Assembly: GCA_002700305.1 (NCBI GenBank)
Contig: PACZ01000032.1
Span: forward strand, 52,888-116,887
DNA length: 64,000 nucleotides
DNA from: Hyphomonas sp.
GTDB taxonomy: Bacteria > Pseudomonadota > Alphaproteobacteria > Caulobacterales > Hyphomonadaceae
Direction of reading: 5' to 3'
Each line of letters opens with the position of its first letter. Positions within the stretch are counted from its first letter, which is position 1. Shown piece by piece: positions 55,270-63,846 of the stretch. Below the pieces are notes generated by a model. That model was given only the letters and a program-made list of their open reading frames with translations. It searched no databases and was not told where the DNA came from. The translations under genes were made by a program, and so were the position numbers.

Positions 55270-56429
55270 GTGATGATCCGGGATTCAAGCGGCCAGCGGG
55301 GCGCAGGCGGTTGCCCGCCGGCATAGCCCAGCCGGAACAGGCCCTGGATACGGCCCGGAAGGGTCACGCCGAGGCGGTCATGGATCTCCGCAAACGGCTC
55401 AGCCATCTCGCTATATTCCTCGAGCACCTGGGACAGGGGGTGGAATCCGACGCCGACCGCTGCGGCCGCCAATTGCAGGCGGATCCAGACCGCACCGCTG
55501 TCCAGTTGTTCGGATCGCGAATTCCCGGAACTGCTGAACCAAAGGAAGGTTGGTGTACTGTCGATCAGCTCATTGTATGTGGAAAGGGTGGCCTTCCATG
55601 CCGTGGAGCCGATTTCGTTCATGCTGTCCCGGGTCAGCAGGCCGGTCATGTGGTAGGCTTCCATCATCGGGCCGGCAAGGGAGATGCCGTCGGGATTGGC
55701 GGTGACCTGCTTCGCGCCAATGCGGGTAAGATAGGCGCTTTCCTGACAGGTCTCAGGCTTGCGCATTTCGATCTCCCAGGCGCGCCTGCAAATATCGCGC
55801 AGCCAGCTGACGGTTTCGGGCTGGCTGGTCCCATCTACCTCGAATTCTTCCAGACCCGGCAGACCGGTCGAGATTTCCATCAGCGCCGCCAGCCTGTCGG
55901 AGGGGACAGGGCGGCCCGGATCGAATTTGCGCCGTGCCGTGCGCCGTTTCAGGCCGTAGCCGAACAGCGGGTCCCGCTGGACCCCGGCGTCTTCGACAAA
56001 GCGCACATGCGCGACGGGGCGGTCATCCAGCCGTTCGCCGGGCTCGCCTTCCGGGAAGTGCGTGATCTCCAGCCGGTGGCCTTGTTCGGCAGCAGCCTGG
56101 CGGAGCAGCTCCAGAAAGGTGCCAAGGCCGATCGTGGTCTGACGGTCGGGCGGGTCTGTCTCGGGCAGGCGGCGGTCCAGATCGCAGAACAGGGTGAGGC
56201 TGTCATCGCCTTCCAGCCGTATCATCCAGGGCTGGAGATTGTGCGGACTGGGGGCGAGAATGGCATAGGCCGCCGCGTTCAGCCGGGGATCACCAAACCC
56301 CTGCGTAGCCTGACGCCAGGGTTCCCGCGCCGGAGCGATATCGCTCATGGCAGAGAGGCCGGCATATCCGCCGCCAAAGACTAGAATACTGGCACCGCCA
56401 GTGATCAGGAGGGCCCGTCGGGAAAGCAT
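55266..56429 (-). CDS. Nitroreductase-like (Acg family) flavoprotein with export signal
   Basis: A 387-residue protein. ATG 56429 is preferred (GGAG six bases upstream); ATG 56441 and TTG 56447 are earlier in-frame options. The N-terminus LSRRALLITGGASILVFGGGYAGL resembles a twin-arginine or uncleaved signal anchor. The body matches Acg-type proteins, double nitroreductase folds thought to bind FMN: NAAAYAILAPSPHNLQPW, KRRTARRKFDPGRPVP, LQLAAAAVGVGFHPLSQVL. It is transcribed with the MarR gene. Substrate unknown. Confidence 0.78.
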   Translation of the reverse strand: MLSRRALLITGGASILVFGGGYAGLSAMSDIAPAREPWRQATQGFGDPRLNAAAYAILAPSPHNLQPWMIRLEGDDSLTLFCDLDRRLPETDPPDRQTTIGLGTFLELLRQAAAEQGHRLEITHFPEGEPGERLDDRPVAHVRFVEDAGVQRDPLFGYGLKRRTARRKFDPGRPVPSDRLAALMEISTGLPGLEEFEVDGTSQPETVSWLRDICRRAWEIEMRKPETCQESAYLTRIGAKQVTANPDGISLAGPMMEAYHMTGLLTRDSMNEIGSTAWKATLSTYNELIDSTPTFLWFSSSGNSRSEQLDSGAVWIRLQLAAAAVGVGFHPLSQVLEEYSEMAEPFAEIHDRLGVTLPGRIQGLFRLGYAGGQPPAPRWPLESRIIT

Positions 56430-56450
56430 CACCGTCTCCATTCGCAAAAC

Positions 56451-56468
56451 TATATAGATATCTATATA
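56451..56468 (-). promoter_or_regulatory. 18-bp perfect palindrome, likely MarR operator
   Basis: TATATAGAT-ATCTATATA is a perfect palindrome 22 bases before the nitroreductase ATG, in a gene pair that includes a MarR regulator. Length, symmetry and position fit a MarR operator overlapping the promoter. Confidence 0.65.
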
Positions 56469-56515
56469 TTATGGCGAGCGGAAAGGCAATCCGGGGGATG
56501 CCCTGTCTGCCGGGA

Positions 56516-57583
56516 TCAGCCGCAGCAGCCGCCGGGGGAGGCGGGCTCCTCGTCTGCGGCACTGGCGGCGAACACGTCAGGTGCCGCGCACCCGGGGAAC
56601 AGGCCATAATGCGTGGCGCCGTCGCCGATAACGTCGAAGTATGGCGCAAAGCGCGTGTTCTTCAGCATCGCCAGCGTGTTGCCACAGACGGGGAAGACGC
56701 GTCCGGCTTCGATACTGTGCTCGGCGTCCAGCACGAAGACCTGCTCCATGCCTGGAATGCCGCCCTTGTAGATCACGGCCTGGCCGTAATCCTCGCAGGC
56801 CGCGTCGAGGCCGTCGAGCTTGATGAGACGTGCCGTAACGGACGCAAAGCGGATCGGGCCAAGCTTGTCCTTCAGGGCCGGGTCGATAACGCCAAGGCGG
56901 CGGTGGTTCACCGTGCGCGGATCGGTGAAGCCGGCCGCTTTGACGATGGACTGGAAGTCGCCCCAATAGAGCGCGCCGGAGAGGCACTCGCCGTAGAGCA
57001 CCGGATCGGCGGCAAGGTCTGCCGGAATACGCCGGTCTGCGTAGACGTCGGAGAAATATATTTCCCCGCCGGGCTTCAACAGGCGGTGCGCCTGACGGAA
57101 GACTTCCGGCTTATCTGTGCACAGATTGATGACGCAATTGGAGATGATCAGGTCGAAACTGCCGGGCTCAAGGTCCAGTTCGCCGAGCTTTTCCAGATAG
57201 CCTTTCACGAAACGTGTGTTCGGGGTGTCATAGCCGAACTGTTTGGCGTGCCAGGCTTCGTGCTGGCGGGCGACATCCAGCTGCGCGTCGGTCATGTCGA
57301 CACCGGTCACGTGGCCGGACGGGCCAACCAGTCTGGCGAGCGCGAACACATCGCGCCCGGCGCCGCAGCCAAGGTCAAGCACTTTCAGGCCGTCCAGCAC
57401 GGTGGGAATGGCAAGGCCGCAGCCATAATATTTTGCCGCGACCTCATCATGCACGGCGGCGAGAGCGGCAGAGACATGCGGCGGCGGGCGGTCAGCTGTG
57501 GTGCAGGCGTCGGTCTTCAGATCGTTCGAAGTGGACAGGGTTTCCCCATAATAGGTTTTCACGATGTCCTGGATCTGGTTCAT
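56516..57583 (-). CDS. arsM: Arsenite methyltransferase
   Basis: Methylates arsenite with SAM to volatile or less toxic methylarsenicals. The 355-residue protein has the SAM motif VLDLGCGAGRDVFALA, SNCVINLC and YGECLSGALYWGDF. Conserved As(III)-binding cysteines are visible: Cys150 and Cys200 have the same 50-residue spacing as Cys174 and Cys224 of the Cyanidioschyzon enzyme, and Cys27 may be the third. The C-terminal part (after 235) ends in GGCCG. No ars operon is near, so it stands alone. Confidence 0.93.
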   Translation of the reverse strand: MNQIQDIVKTYYGETLSTSNDLKTDACTTADRPPPHVSAALAAVHDEVAAKYYGCGLAIPTVLDGLKVLDLGCGAGRDVFALARLVGPSGHVTGVDMTDAQLDVARQHEAWHAKQFGYDTPNTRFVKGYLEKLGELDLEPGSFDLIISNCVINLCTDKPEVFRQAHRLLKPGGEIYFSDVYADRRIPADLAADPVLYGECLSGALYWGDFQSIVKAAGFTDPRTVNHRRLGVIDPALKDKLGPIRFASVTARLIKLDGLDAACEDYGQAVIYKGGIPGMEQVFVLDAEHSIEAGRVFPVCGNTLAMLKNTRFAPYFDVIGDGATHYGLFPGCAAPDVFAASAADEEPASPGGCCG

Positions 57584-57662
57584 GCCGCGGGTCCTTATGC
57601 TGTCCGGCCTTTCTTATAAAGGCGTGCCCAATCAGACGAATAACATTCTGGTGTGCACGGCG

Positions 57663-59192
57663 TCAGTGCTTGCTGCCCTTCTTCGAAGGCGGCTTCTGGA
57701 ACCCGGCTGGTTTGCCGGCATAGGGGTTCTTGCCCTGCCGCACGAACAGGCGGATCGGCACGCCGTGCAGGTCGAAGTCGCTGCGAAGCTCATTGATCAG
57801 ATAGCGCTTGTAGGTCTCCGGCATCTGGTCACCGCGTGAGGCGATCAGTACGAAGGTTGGCGGGCGTGATTTCATCTGCGCCATGTAGCGCGGCTTGATC
57901 CGCTTGCCCTGCACAGCCGGGGGCGGGTGGCGCTCGATCGTGTGGCGCAGCCAGCGGTTCAGATCGCCGGTTTTTACCCGCGCGGTCCAGTCCTTGTGGA
58001 CCTGCAGCACGGCCGGCATCAACCGGTCGACATGTTTGCCCGTGAGCCCTGACAGGAACACGACCGGTGCCCCGCCCGCATTCGGCATGAGGCGGTTGGC
58101 GATGTCACGGATATGGCGCGCCGCGCCGTCCTGATCTTTCACGGTATCCCATTTGGACACGACGAGGACGAGGCCGCGTCCTTCGCGCAGGCAGAGGTCT
58201 GCGATCTGCAGATCCTGTTTTTCCAGCGCGTCATGCGGGTCCATCACCAGTGCAACGATTTCGGCATATTTCAGCGAGCGGATGGTTTCGGCGGTCGACA
58301 TCCGCTCCAGCCGTTCCTGCACCTTGCTTTTGCGGCGAAGGCCTGCCGTATCGACGAGGCGCACGCGGCGGCCTTCCCATTCCCAGTCGAGGGTGACCGA
58401 ATCCCGCGTGATGCCGGCTTCCGGTCCGGTCAGCAGGCGGTCAGATTGCAGCAGCTGGTTGATCAGTGTGGACTTGCCGGCATTCGGACGGCCGACAATG
58501 GCCAGCTTCACCGGCTTGTCGGCGCGCGGCGGTTCCGGCTCCACATCGACATCGGCTTCCTCGATGGCCGCGACAAGCTCGTCGTCGGACAGCGTGTCGT
58601 CTTCGATGTCGATATGGGCGAGCTTTTCGAGAATGTCCTCACCGCCGCCGCGTGCATAGTCGGGCTCTGGCTCTTCCATGGCCTTCTCGAACGCTTCCTC
58701 GCCGAGGGCGCGTCGGATGGCACCAAACAGTTCGGCAAAACCTTCGCCATGTTCGGCGGACAGGCCGACAGGTTCACCGAAGCCCAGCGTCCAGGCTTCC
58801 ATGACACCCGCTTCGCCCTGACGGCCTTCCGCCTTGTTGGCGGCCAGCACGATGGGGAGTCCCGACTTGCGCAGCAGCTGCGCGAAGGTTTCATCGTCCG
58901 GTGTGATGCCAACCCGTGCATCGACCAGGAAGAGGCAGAGTTCAGCTTCCGCGATGGCGGCTTCGGTCTGCGCGCGCATGCGGGATTCGAGACTGTCGTC
59001 GTGGACGCTTTCATAACCCGCCGTATCGATCAGGATCAGCGGCATGGAGGCGAGATTGCCCTCTGCCTCCTTGCGGTCGCGCGTGACCCCTGGCTGGTCG
59101 TCGACCAGGGCGATCTTCTTGCCGGCGAGCCGGTTGAAGAGAGTGGACTTGCCGACATTCGGGCGTCCGACGATAGCGAGTTTGAGCGGCAT
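57663..59192 (-). CDS. der: Ribosome-assembly GTPase Der (EngA)
   Basis: Double GTPase for 50S ribosome assembly. Its 509 residues contain two G domains, each with P-loop (GRPNVGKSTLFNRL near residue 8 and GRPNAGKSTLINQLL near residue 234), DTAGYE and DTAGLRRK switches, and the second NKxD-type motif VVSKWD. The linker between them is acidic (EDILEKLAHIDIEDD) and longer than in E. coli. A C-terminal KH-like domain ends with basic residues. It lies 48 bases after bamB. Confidence 0.97.
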   Translation of the reverse strand: MPLKLAIVGRPNVGKSTLFNRLAGKKIALVDDQPGVTRDRKEAEGNLASMPLILIDTAGYESVHDDSLESRMRAQTEAAIAEAELCLFLVDARVGITPDDETFAQLLRKSGLPIVLAANKAEGRQGEAGVMEAWTLGFGEPVGLSAEHGEGFAELFGAIRRALGEEAFEKAMEEPEPDYARGGGEDILEKLAHIDIEDDTLSDDELVAAIEEADVDVEPEPPRADKPVKLAIVGRPNAGKSTLINQLLQSDRLLTGPEAGITRDSVTLDWEWEGRRVRLVDTAGLRRKSKVQERLERMSTAETIRSLKYAEIVALVMDPHDALEKQDLQIADLCLREGRGLVLVVSKWDTVKDQDGAARHIRDIANRLMPNAGGAPVVFLSGLTGKHVDRLMPAVLQVHKDWTARVKTGDLNRWLRHTIERHPPPAVQGKRIKPRYMAQMKSRPPTFVLIASRGDQMPETYKRYLINELRSDFDLHGVPIRLFVRQGKNPYAGKPAGFQKPPSKKGSKH

Positions 59193-59240
59193 GGCAGGCC
59201 CGTAACGTAAACGGGGGTTCGCGCCTGCCGGCGCCGCCCC

Positions 59241-60590
59241 TTACTTGATTGCGATCAGTTTGGCATCGTCTGTCAGGATAAAGAGCTTATCCTGCGCGGC
59301 GATGGGTTCGAGGTAGACGCGGTCTCCCAGCTTCAAAGAGCCGACTTCCTCTCCGGTCTGGGGAGAGAACGCAAGCAGCCGTCCGGTCGAGGAGACAACC
59401 AGCACCCGGTCGGAGGCAACCACCGGACCGGAATAAGAGATACGCTTCTTCTTTTTCTCTTCCTTCTCGAACTGTTGCAGCTGGACGACCCAGTAGACTT
59501 CGCCGGAAGTAGAGTTGAGACAGGCCAGCTGACCATCCGTTCCGATCACGAACATCTGCTCGCCGGTCACGGCCGGGGCCTGGACGGAACCGATCTGCTT
59601 GGACCAGACGCGCTGGCCGCTGCGTCCGTCGATGGCGATCGTGATGCCCGACTGACTGGACGCGAAGACGAGCCCACCGGCGAGGACCGGGCGCGAGCCA
59701 ATGTCATTGATCTCGGAGATCGGCGTGAACCGGCCAGCCTGCGAAATGGCGTCAGTCCAGAGGCGGCGGCCATTGGAGGCAAGATAGGCAATCACTTCGC
59801 CGGAGGAGTACGGCGCAATGACGAAGTCTTCCACAGCGGCCGGGCTCGGGCTGCCGAGCACGCGCGCCGTTTCGGAAATCGCCTGGTCGGACCATTCGAC
59901 TTCGCCGTCGTCCATCGCCAGCGCGAAGATCTCGTTATTGTTCGACTCGACGAAGATCCGGCCATCCTTGATGGTCGGTGCGCCGGTCATGGGCGCATTC
60001 ATCGGGTTCTTCCATTTTTCTTCACCGGTGCTGGCATCCAGCGCGGTGACATAGCCGAAGCCGGACGAGACGATCAGCGAGTCGCCATCGACCGCCAGTC
60101 CGCCGCCGAGCGCGGCCTTGTCCCGCTTGGACAGGCCTTTCAGCTTCTTGCGCCACAGCGTGCGGCCGCTGGAAATATCCGTCGCGACGACTTCCTGGCC
60201 CGCGTCGAGCGTATAGATCGTGGTTGTGCTGGCGACGGGCGGCGTGGACAGGGCGGATTTCTTCCCGGACCCTTTGCCGACATTGGTGCGCCAGGCGACC
60301 GTGAGCGTTTCAGCTGCCTTGATATGGCCAATGACCTTTTCGGCATTCGCGCCGGCCTGTGTCCAGCTTTCCAGCGTCTGCGCCGGGGGCAGGGTGATTT
60401 CCTGGGTGGCGAGTTCCGGGTTCGCCTCGATCTTGTCGTCGGACAGGACCATCGTGATCCGCCCGGCCTTTTCGGCCTCTGCCAGTTCCTTCGCCTTGCC
60501 GCCGCCGAAGCTGGGAAGGCTCGAACAGGCGGTCAGGCCGAGGATGCCAAGCGCGGCACCGGCCAGCAGGTACTTGCGGGTTGGGGTCAT
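59241..60590 (-). CDS. bamB: Outer-membrane assembly lipoprotein BamB (PQQ-like beta-propeller)
   Basis: A 449-residue lipoprotein with lipobox LTAC (Cys22) and a beta-propeller of Trp-containing repeats (GRTLWRKKLKGL, GEEKWKNPM, DDGEVEWSDQ, NGRRLWTD, SGQRVWSKQ, SGEVYWVVQL). BamB supports BamA in inserting outer-membrane proteins. It overlaps the TPR gene by four bases and precedes der, the classic neighbourhood. Many outer-membrane and envelope proteins in the window would depend on it. Confidence 0.94.
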   Translation of the reverse strand: MTPTRKYLLAGAALGILGLTACSSLPSFGGGKAKELAEAEKAGRITMVLSDDKIEANPELATQEITLPPAQTLESWTQAGANAEKVIGHIKAAETLTVAWRTNVGKGSGKKSALSTPPVASTTTIYTLDAGQEVVATDISSGRTLWRKKLKGLSKRDKAALGGGLAVDGDSLIVSSGFGYVTALDASTGEEKWKNPMNAPMTGAPTIKDGRIFVESNNNEIFALAMDDGEVEWSDQAISETARVLGSPSPAAVEDFVIAPYSSGEVIAYLASNGRRLWTDAISQAGRFTPISEINDIGSRPVLAGGLVFASSQSGITIAIDGRSGQRVWSKQIGSVQAPAVTGEQMFVIGTDGQLACLNSTSGEVYWVVQLQQFEKEEKKKKRISYSGPVVASDRVLVVSSTGRLLAFSPQTGEEVGSLKLGDRVYLEPIAAQDKLFILTDDAKLIAIK

Positions 60591-61309
60591 TGGCCGGTCT
60601 CCTCGGTGGTTTCGAACGCGTCGGCAGGGGCAGCCTCTTCAGCGGGGGCTGCCTCGCCAGTGTCTGCCGGGATCGGGATTGCGGCGAGCGCAATTTCAGA
60701 CCGGCGGATCACGCCCTGAGGGGCGGCGGCATCAAATTTCAGGCGGTTATAGGCAGTCCGCGCGCGGGCGGCGTCGCCTTCTGCATAAGCCTTTGCGGCG
60801 ATCAGTTCGCGGGAGAGGGCGCCGAGCGCGGTTTCCTCTTCCTTCATGTCGCCAAGCATGGCTTCGAGTTCGGTGAGCGACAGCGTGTCTGCCTTGGCAT
60901 AGGCGGCTTTGAGCAGGGCCACGCGCTCGAACGGCGAGCCGTCCGCCTTGCCGGCTGTTTGCAGCGCATCGGTGGCGCCGGCCACGTCGCCGCTGCCTTC
61001 ATACAGGGTCTGGGCCAGGTAGTTTGCCGCCAGCGGGGACAGGCTGGACTCCTCATCGACCAGTTCCCGGAAGCCGGTCTGGGCCTCGGCATAGTCGCCT
61101 TCGATCAGCTGGGTTTCAGCTGTCTCGAATGCCTGCGCCCGTTCCGCGCGGAGTTTGGCGAAATGCGGGGTGATGACGAACTCGTTCAGCGCAACTGCGC
61201 CAATCAGAAGCGCCGCGCCGCCGTAAACAAACAGGCGATACCGCTTCCAGACGGTCTCGATCTTGTCCTGGCGTAGGCTTTCGTCGACTTCTTCAAAAAT
61301 GTCGCTCAA
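60587..61309 (-). CDS. TPR-like membrane-anchored protein (YfgM family)
   Basis: A 240-residue inner-membrane protein. A short cytoplasmic N-terminus (SDIFEEVDESLRQDKIETVWKRY) is followed by one membrane span (about 27-45, LFVYGGAALLIGAVALNEFVI), and then TPR-like helices (50-205) and an acidic Ala/Glu/Pro tail. YfgM is a periplasmic chaperone partner next to BamB in many bacteria. Its stop overlaps the bamB start. Confidence 0.88.
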   Translation of the reverse strand: MSDIFEEVDESLRQDKIETVWKRYRLFVYGGAALLIGAVALNEFVITPHFAKLRAERAQAFETAETQLIEGDYAEAQTGFRELVDEESSLSPLAANYLAQTLYEGSGDVAGATDALQTAGKADGSPFERVALLKAAYAKADTLSLTELEAMLGDMKEEETALGALSRELIAAKAYAEGDAARARTAYNRLKFDAAAPQGVIRRSEIALAAIPIPADTGEAAPAEEAAPADAFETTEETGQ

Positions 61310-61393
61310 GGGGCCGCTCCGGTCGGGGGTCAGAATTATTGCGGGAACCTAGACGCCGCCGCCGCTGGCTGCAACGTGCCAGCGCTGTTCTGG

Positions 61394-62215
61394 TCAAGGT
61401 TTTCGCAGGGTGTAGGTTTCGGCTTTTCCGGGGAAATTACGGCTCCGGACGTCTTCGGCAAAGGCCTTCACGGCGGTTTCGGTCTCCGAGCGCAGATCTG
61501 CGTAGCGGCGGACGAATTTCGGCGCCCAGTCAAACAGGCCCAGCATGTCCTGGGCAACCAGGACCTGGCCATCGCAGGCGGCCGAGGCGCCGATGCCAAT
61601 CGTGGGGCAGCTGACTTCGGCGGTAATCTCGGCGGCGAGGTCTTCAGCAACCCCTTCGATCACGATGGCGAAGGCCCCGGCGCGGTCGGCGGCGCGGGCT
61701 TCGTTGATGACGATTTCGCGTTCGGTTTCGGTCCGGCCCTTGGCGCGGAAACCGCCGTCGACATTAATTGCCTGCGGGCGCAGGCCGACATGGCCCATGA
61801 CCGGAATGCCGCGCTCGACGAGGTGGGCGATCTGCTTGGCCGCATAGGCGCCGCTTTCGATCTTCACGGCCTGGCAGCCGGTTTCCTTCATGATCCGCAC
61901 CGCGTTCAGGAAAGCCTGATCCTCGCTGGTTTCGTAGCTGCCGAAGGGCATGTCGACGACAACGAAAGCCTGCTCGGACCCGCGCATCACGGCCTGGCCG
62001 TGGAGGATCATCATTTCCATCGTCACGCCGACTGTGGAGGGCAGGCCGTGGACGACCATGCCGAGGCTGTCGCCGACGAGGAGCATGTCCACATGCGGGT
62101 CCATCAGCTCGGCCATCGGTGCGTCATAGGCGGTCAGCATGACCAGCGGCGTGTTGCCCTTGGCCTTCGCGATGTCCTTGACGGTCTTTCGGGTGATCTT
62201 GGTTTGCTTTGACAT
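61394..62215 (-). CDS. panB: 3-methyl-2-oxobutanoate hydroxymethyltransferase
   Basis: First committed step of pantothenate and CoA synthesis: transfers a hydroxymethyl group from 5,10-methylene-THF to ketoisovalerate. ATG 62215 (MSKQTKITRKTVKDI) fits the family best. A TTG 36 bases earlier has AGAAGGA before it and is a real alternative. The 273-residue TIM barrel shows PLVMLTAYDAPMA, LLVGDSLGMVVHG, MPFGSYETS, GHVGLRPQAIN and GIGASAACDGQVLVAQDMLGL. Confidence 0.96.
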   Translation of the reverse strand: MSKQTKITRKTVKDIAKAKGNTPLVMLTAYDAPMAELMDPHVDMLLVGDSLGMVVHGLPSTVGVTMEMMILHGQAVMRGSEQAFVVVDMPFGSYETSEDQAFLNAVRIMKETGCQAVKIESGAYAAKQIAHLVERGIPVMGHVGLRPQAINVDGGFRAKGRTETEREIVINEARAADRAGAFAIVIEGVAEDLAAEITAEVSCPTIGIGASAACDGQVLVAQDMLGLFDWAPKFVRRYADLRSETETAVKAFAEDVRSRNFPGKAETYTLRKP

Positions 62216-62302
62216 GCGCTGCGGCTTATCCGCTCCGGCAGGCGCGGGCAAGAATTCCTTCTGGGATTACAAGGAGTTTATCCGGGAGTTTATCTGCCAG
62301 AC

Positions 62303-62884
62303 TCAGCCTGGAATGACGGGAACGCCGATCAGGAGCCTGTGCAGATACATGACAAAGGCCCCATAGAGGACAATGCCGCCGATCACCGAGACGATATCGG
62401 CCCAGAGTTTCGTCGGCGTATCCGGCGCCGGGCCATTGTCGCCGCGCCGCTTCACCATGACCCGGTCGAAGATCGCATAGGTCAGGAAGGCGGTGAACAG
62501 GATGAAGGCGTTCAGCTGGCCGGTGGCGAAAAAGTGCCCCAGCGCCCACAGCTTCACGGCCACCAGCATCGGGTGCTTTGCCCATTTCTTGATCCGGCCG
62601 GCCGGCAGCTGTGAGGCTACCAGCAGGATGAAGGCTGGCGGCATGAGGGCGAAATTGACATGCTTGCCCCAACTCGGCGGGGAGTAAACGAGGCCCATGC
62701 CGCGGGTTTCGTTGAAGCCGACACAGATCAGGAAGAAACCGATGATCGAGACGAATGTGTAGGCCCCCATATAGGGCCCGTATCCCATCTTCTGCTTGAG
62801 GTCCTTGCCAGGTTCCCGCGAGCGCACGGCCGAAAAGACGTGCGCGCCGAAAAAGATCACCAGACCGAGAATGAATAACGCCAT
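62303..62884 (-). CDS. NnrU family integral membrane protein
   Basis: A 193-residue multi-pass membrane protein of the NnrU family, which is linked to denitrification and to membrane-embedded methyltransferase or isomerase-like folds. ATG 62884 is chosen; GGAGGGG lies just upstream. About six spans can be seen (LFILGLVIFFGAHVF, AYTFVSIIGFFLICVGF, NFALMPPAFILLVASQ, VKLWALGHFFATGQL, VSVIGGIVLYGAFVMYL). RIKKWAKHPMLVAVKLWALGH is the conserved core. Function here unknown. Confidence 0.85.
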   Translation of the reverse strand: MALFILGLVIFFGAHVFSAVRSREPGKDLKQKMGYGPYMGAYTFVSIIGFFLICVGFNETRGMGLVYSPPSWGKHVNFALMPPAFILLVASQLPAGRIKKWAKHPMLVAVKLWALGHFFATGQLNAFILFTAFLTYAIFDRVMVKRRGDNGPAPDTPTKLWADIVSVIGGIVLYGAFVMYLHRLLIGVPVIPG

Positions 62885-63081
62885 GAGGGGCCCTCCCTTG
62901 CGGGGCACACTAAGGCGGCTTGATGGGCGCGGAAAGGGAATCTTTGCCGAAGTCGGCGGTTTGCGATACTGTTCCGTTTCCCAGAGACCGGCGTCTGCCG
63001 GGGAATCTTCCTCGAGACCGTTGTAGCGATTTTCGCCATTGTCTGCCCTGCCGGGGCGGATCAGCTGGACGGGAGCTAGTC

Positions 63082-63837
63082 ATGTCTGGAATTCTTACGG
63101 CACTGTACAGTGCCATTTGCTACGTCATCTTCTTTTTGACGTTCCTTTACGCCATCGGTTTTGTCGAAAACGCTGTCGTGCCAAAAACAATCGACAGCGG
63201 AACGCCGGGTCCACTCATTCCATCCCTGCTGATCAACGCCGTCCTGCTGAGCGTTTTCGCCGTCCAGCACAGCCTCATGGCCCGGCCGAAATTCAAGGCC
63301 GCCTGGACAAGAATTGTCCCGCAACCGGCCGAGCGGAGCACCTATGTCCTGTTCTCCAGCCTGGCCCTGATCCTGTTGTTCTGGTTCTGGCAGCCCATGC
63401 CCCAGACCATGTGGGAAATACAGGGAGGCCTGGCGCAATTCCTGTTCGTCTTGTCGCTGCTCGGCTGGGCCGTGGTATTGGTCAGCACATTCCTGATCAG
63501 CCACTTCCATCTTTTCGGCCTGCATCAGGGCTTTGCCCGGATGATGGGGTATGATCCTTCGGGCGGTCCGTTCGTGACGCCGCTGTTCTATAAATATATC
63601 CGTCACCCGATCTATGCGGGTTTCATCATCGCCTTCTGGTCAGCCCCGGTCATGAGCTTGGGCCATCTTGTCTTCGCGGTTGCGACAACCGGCTATATCC
63701 TGATCGGCATCTGGTTCGAGGAACGCGACCTGACCACGCATTTCGGTGAGCGCTACACGCTTTACCAGAAGGATGTGGGGATGCTTGTGCCGAAAGTCGG
63801 ACGGGGCGGCCGGGGCCACTCGCCGAAGGTGGAATAG
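63082..63837 (+). CDS. mddA: Methanethiol S-methyltransferase-like membrane protein (MddA/ICMT type)
   Basis: A 251-residue membrane protein with five or six spans. ATG 63082 follows GGGAG; the frame is open 162 bases upstream with no support. YKYIRHPIYAGFIIAFWSAPVMSLGHLVFA and EERDLTTHFGERYTLYQKDVGMLVP are the SAM-binding isoprenylcysteine-methyltransferase-like core, and the full sequence resembles MddA, which makes dimethylsulfide from methanethiol. That would consume SAM made by metK. The assignment is by recognised family motifs and should be treated as likely rather than proven. Confidence 0.75.
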   Translation: MSGILTALYSAICYVIFFLTFLYAIGFVENAVVPKTIDSGTPGPLIPSLLINAVLLSVFAVQHSLMARPKFKAAWTRIVPQPAERSTYVLFSSLALILLFWFWQPMPQTMWEIQGGLAQFLFVLSLLGWAVVLVSTFLISHFHLFGLHQGFARMMGYDPSGGPFVTPLFYKYIRHPIYAGFIIAFWSAPVMSLGHLVFAVATTGYILIGIWFEERDLTTHFGERYTLYQKDVGMLVPKVGRGGRGHSPKVE

Positions 63838-63846
63838 GGCCGGGGC

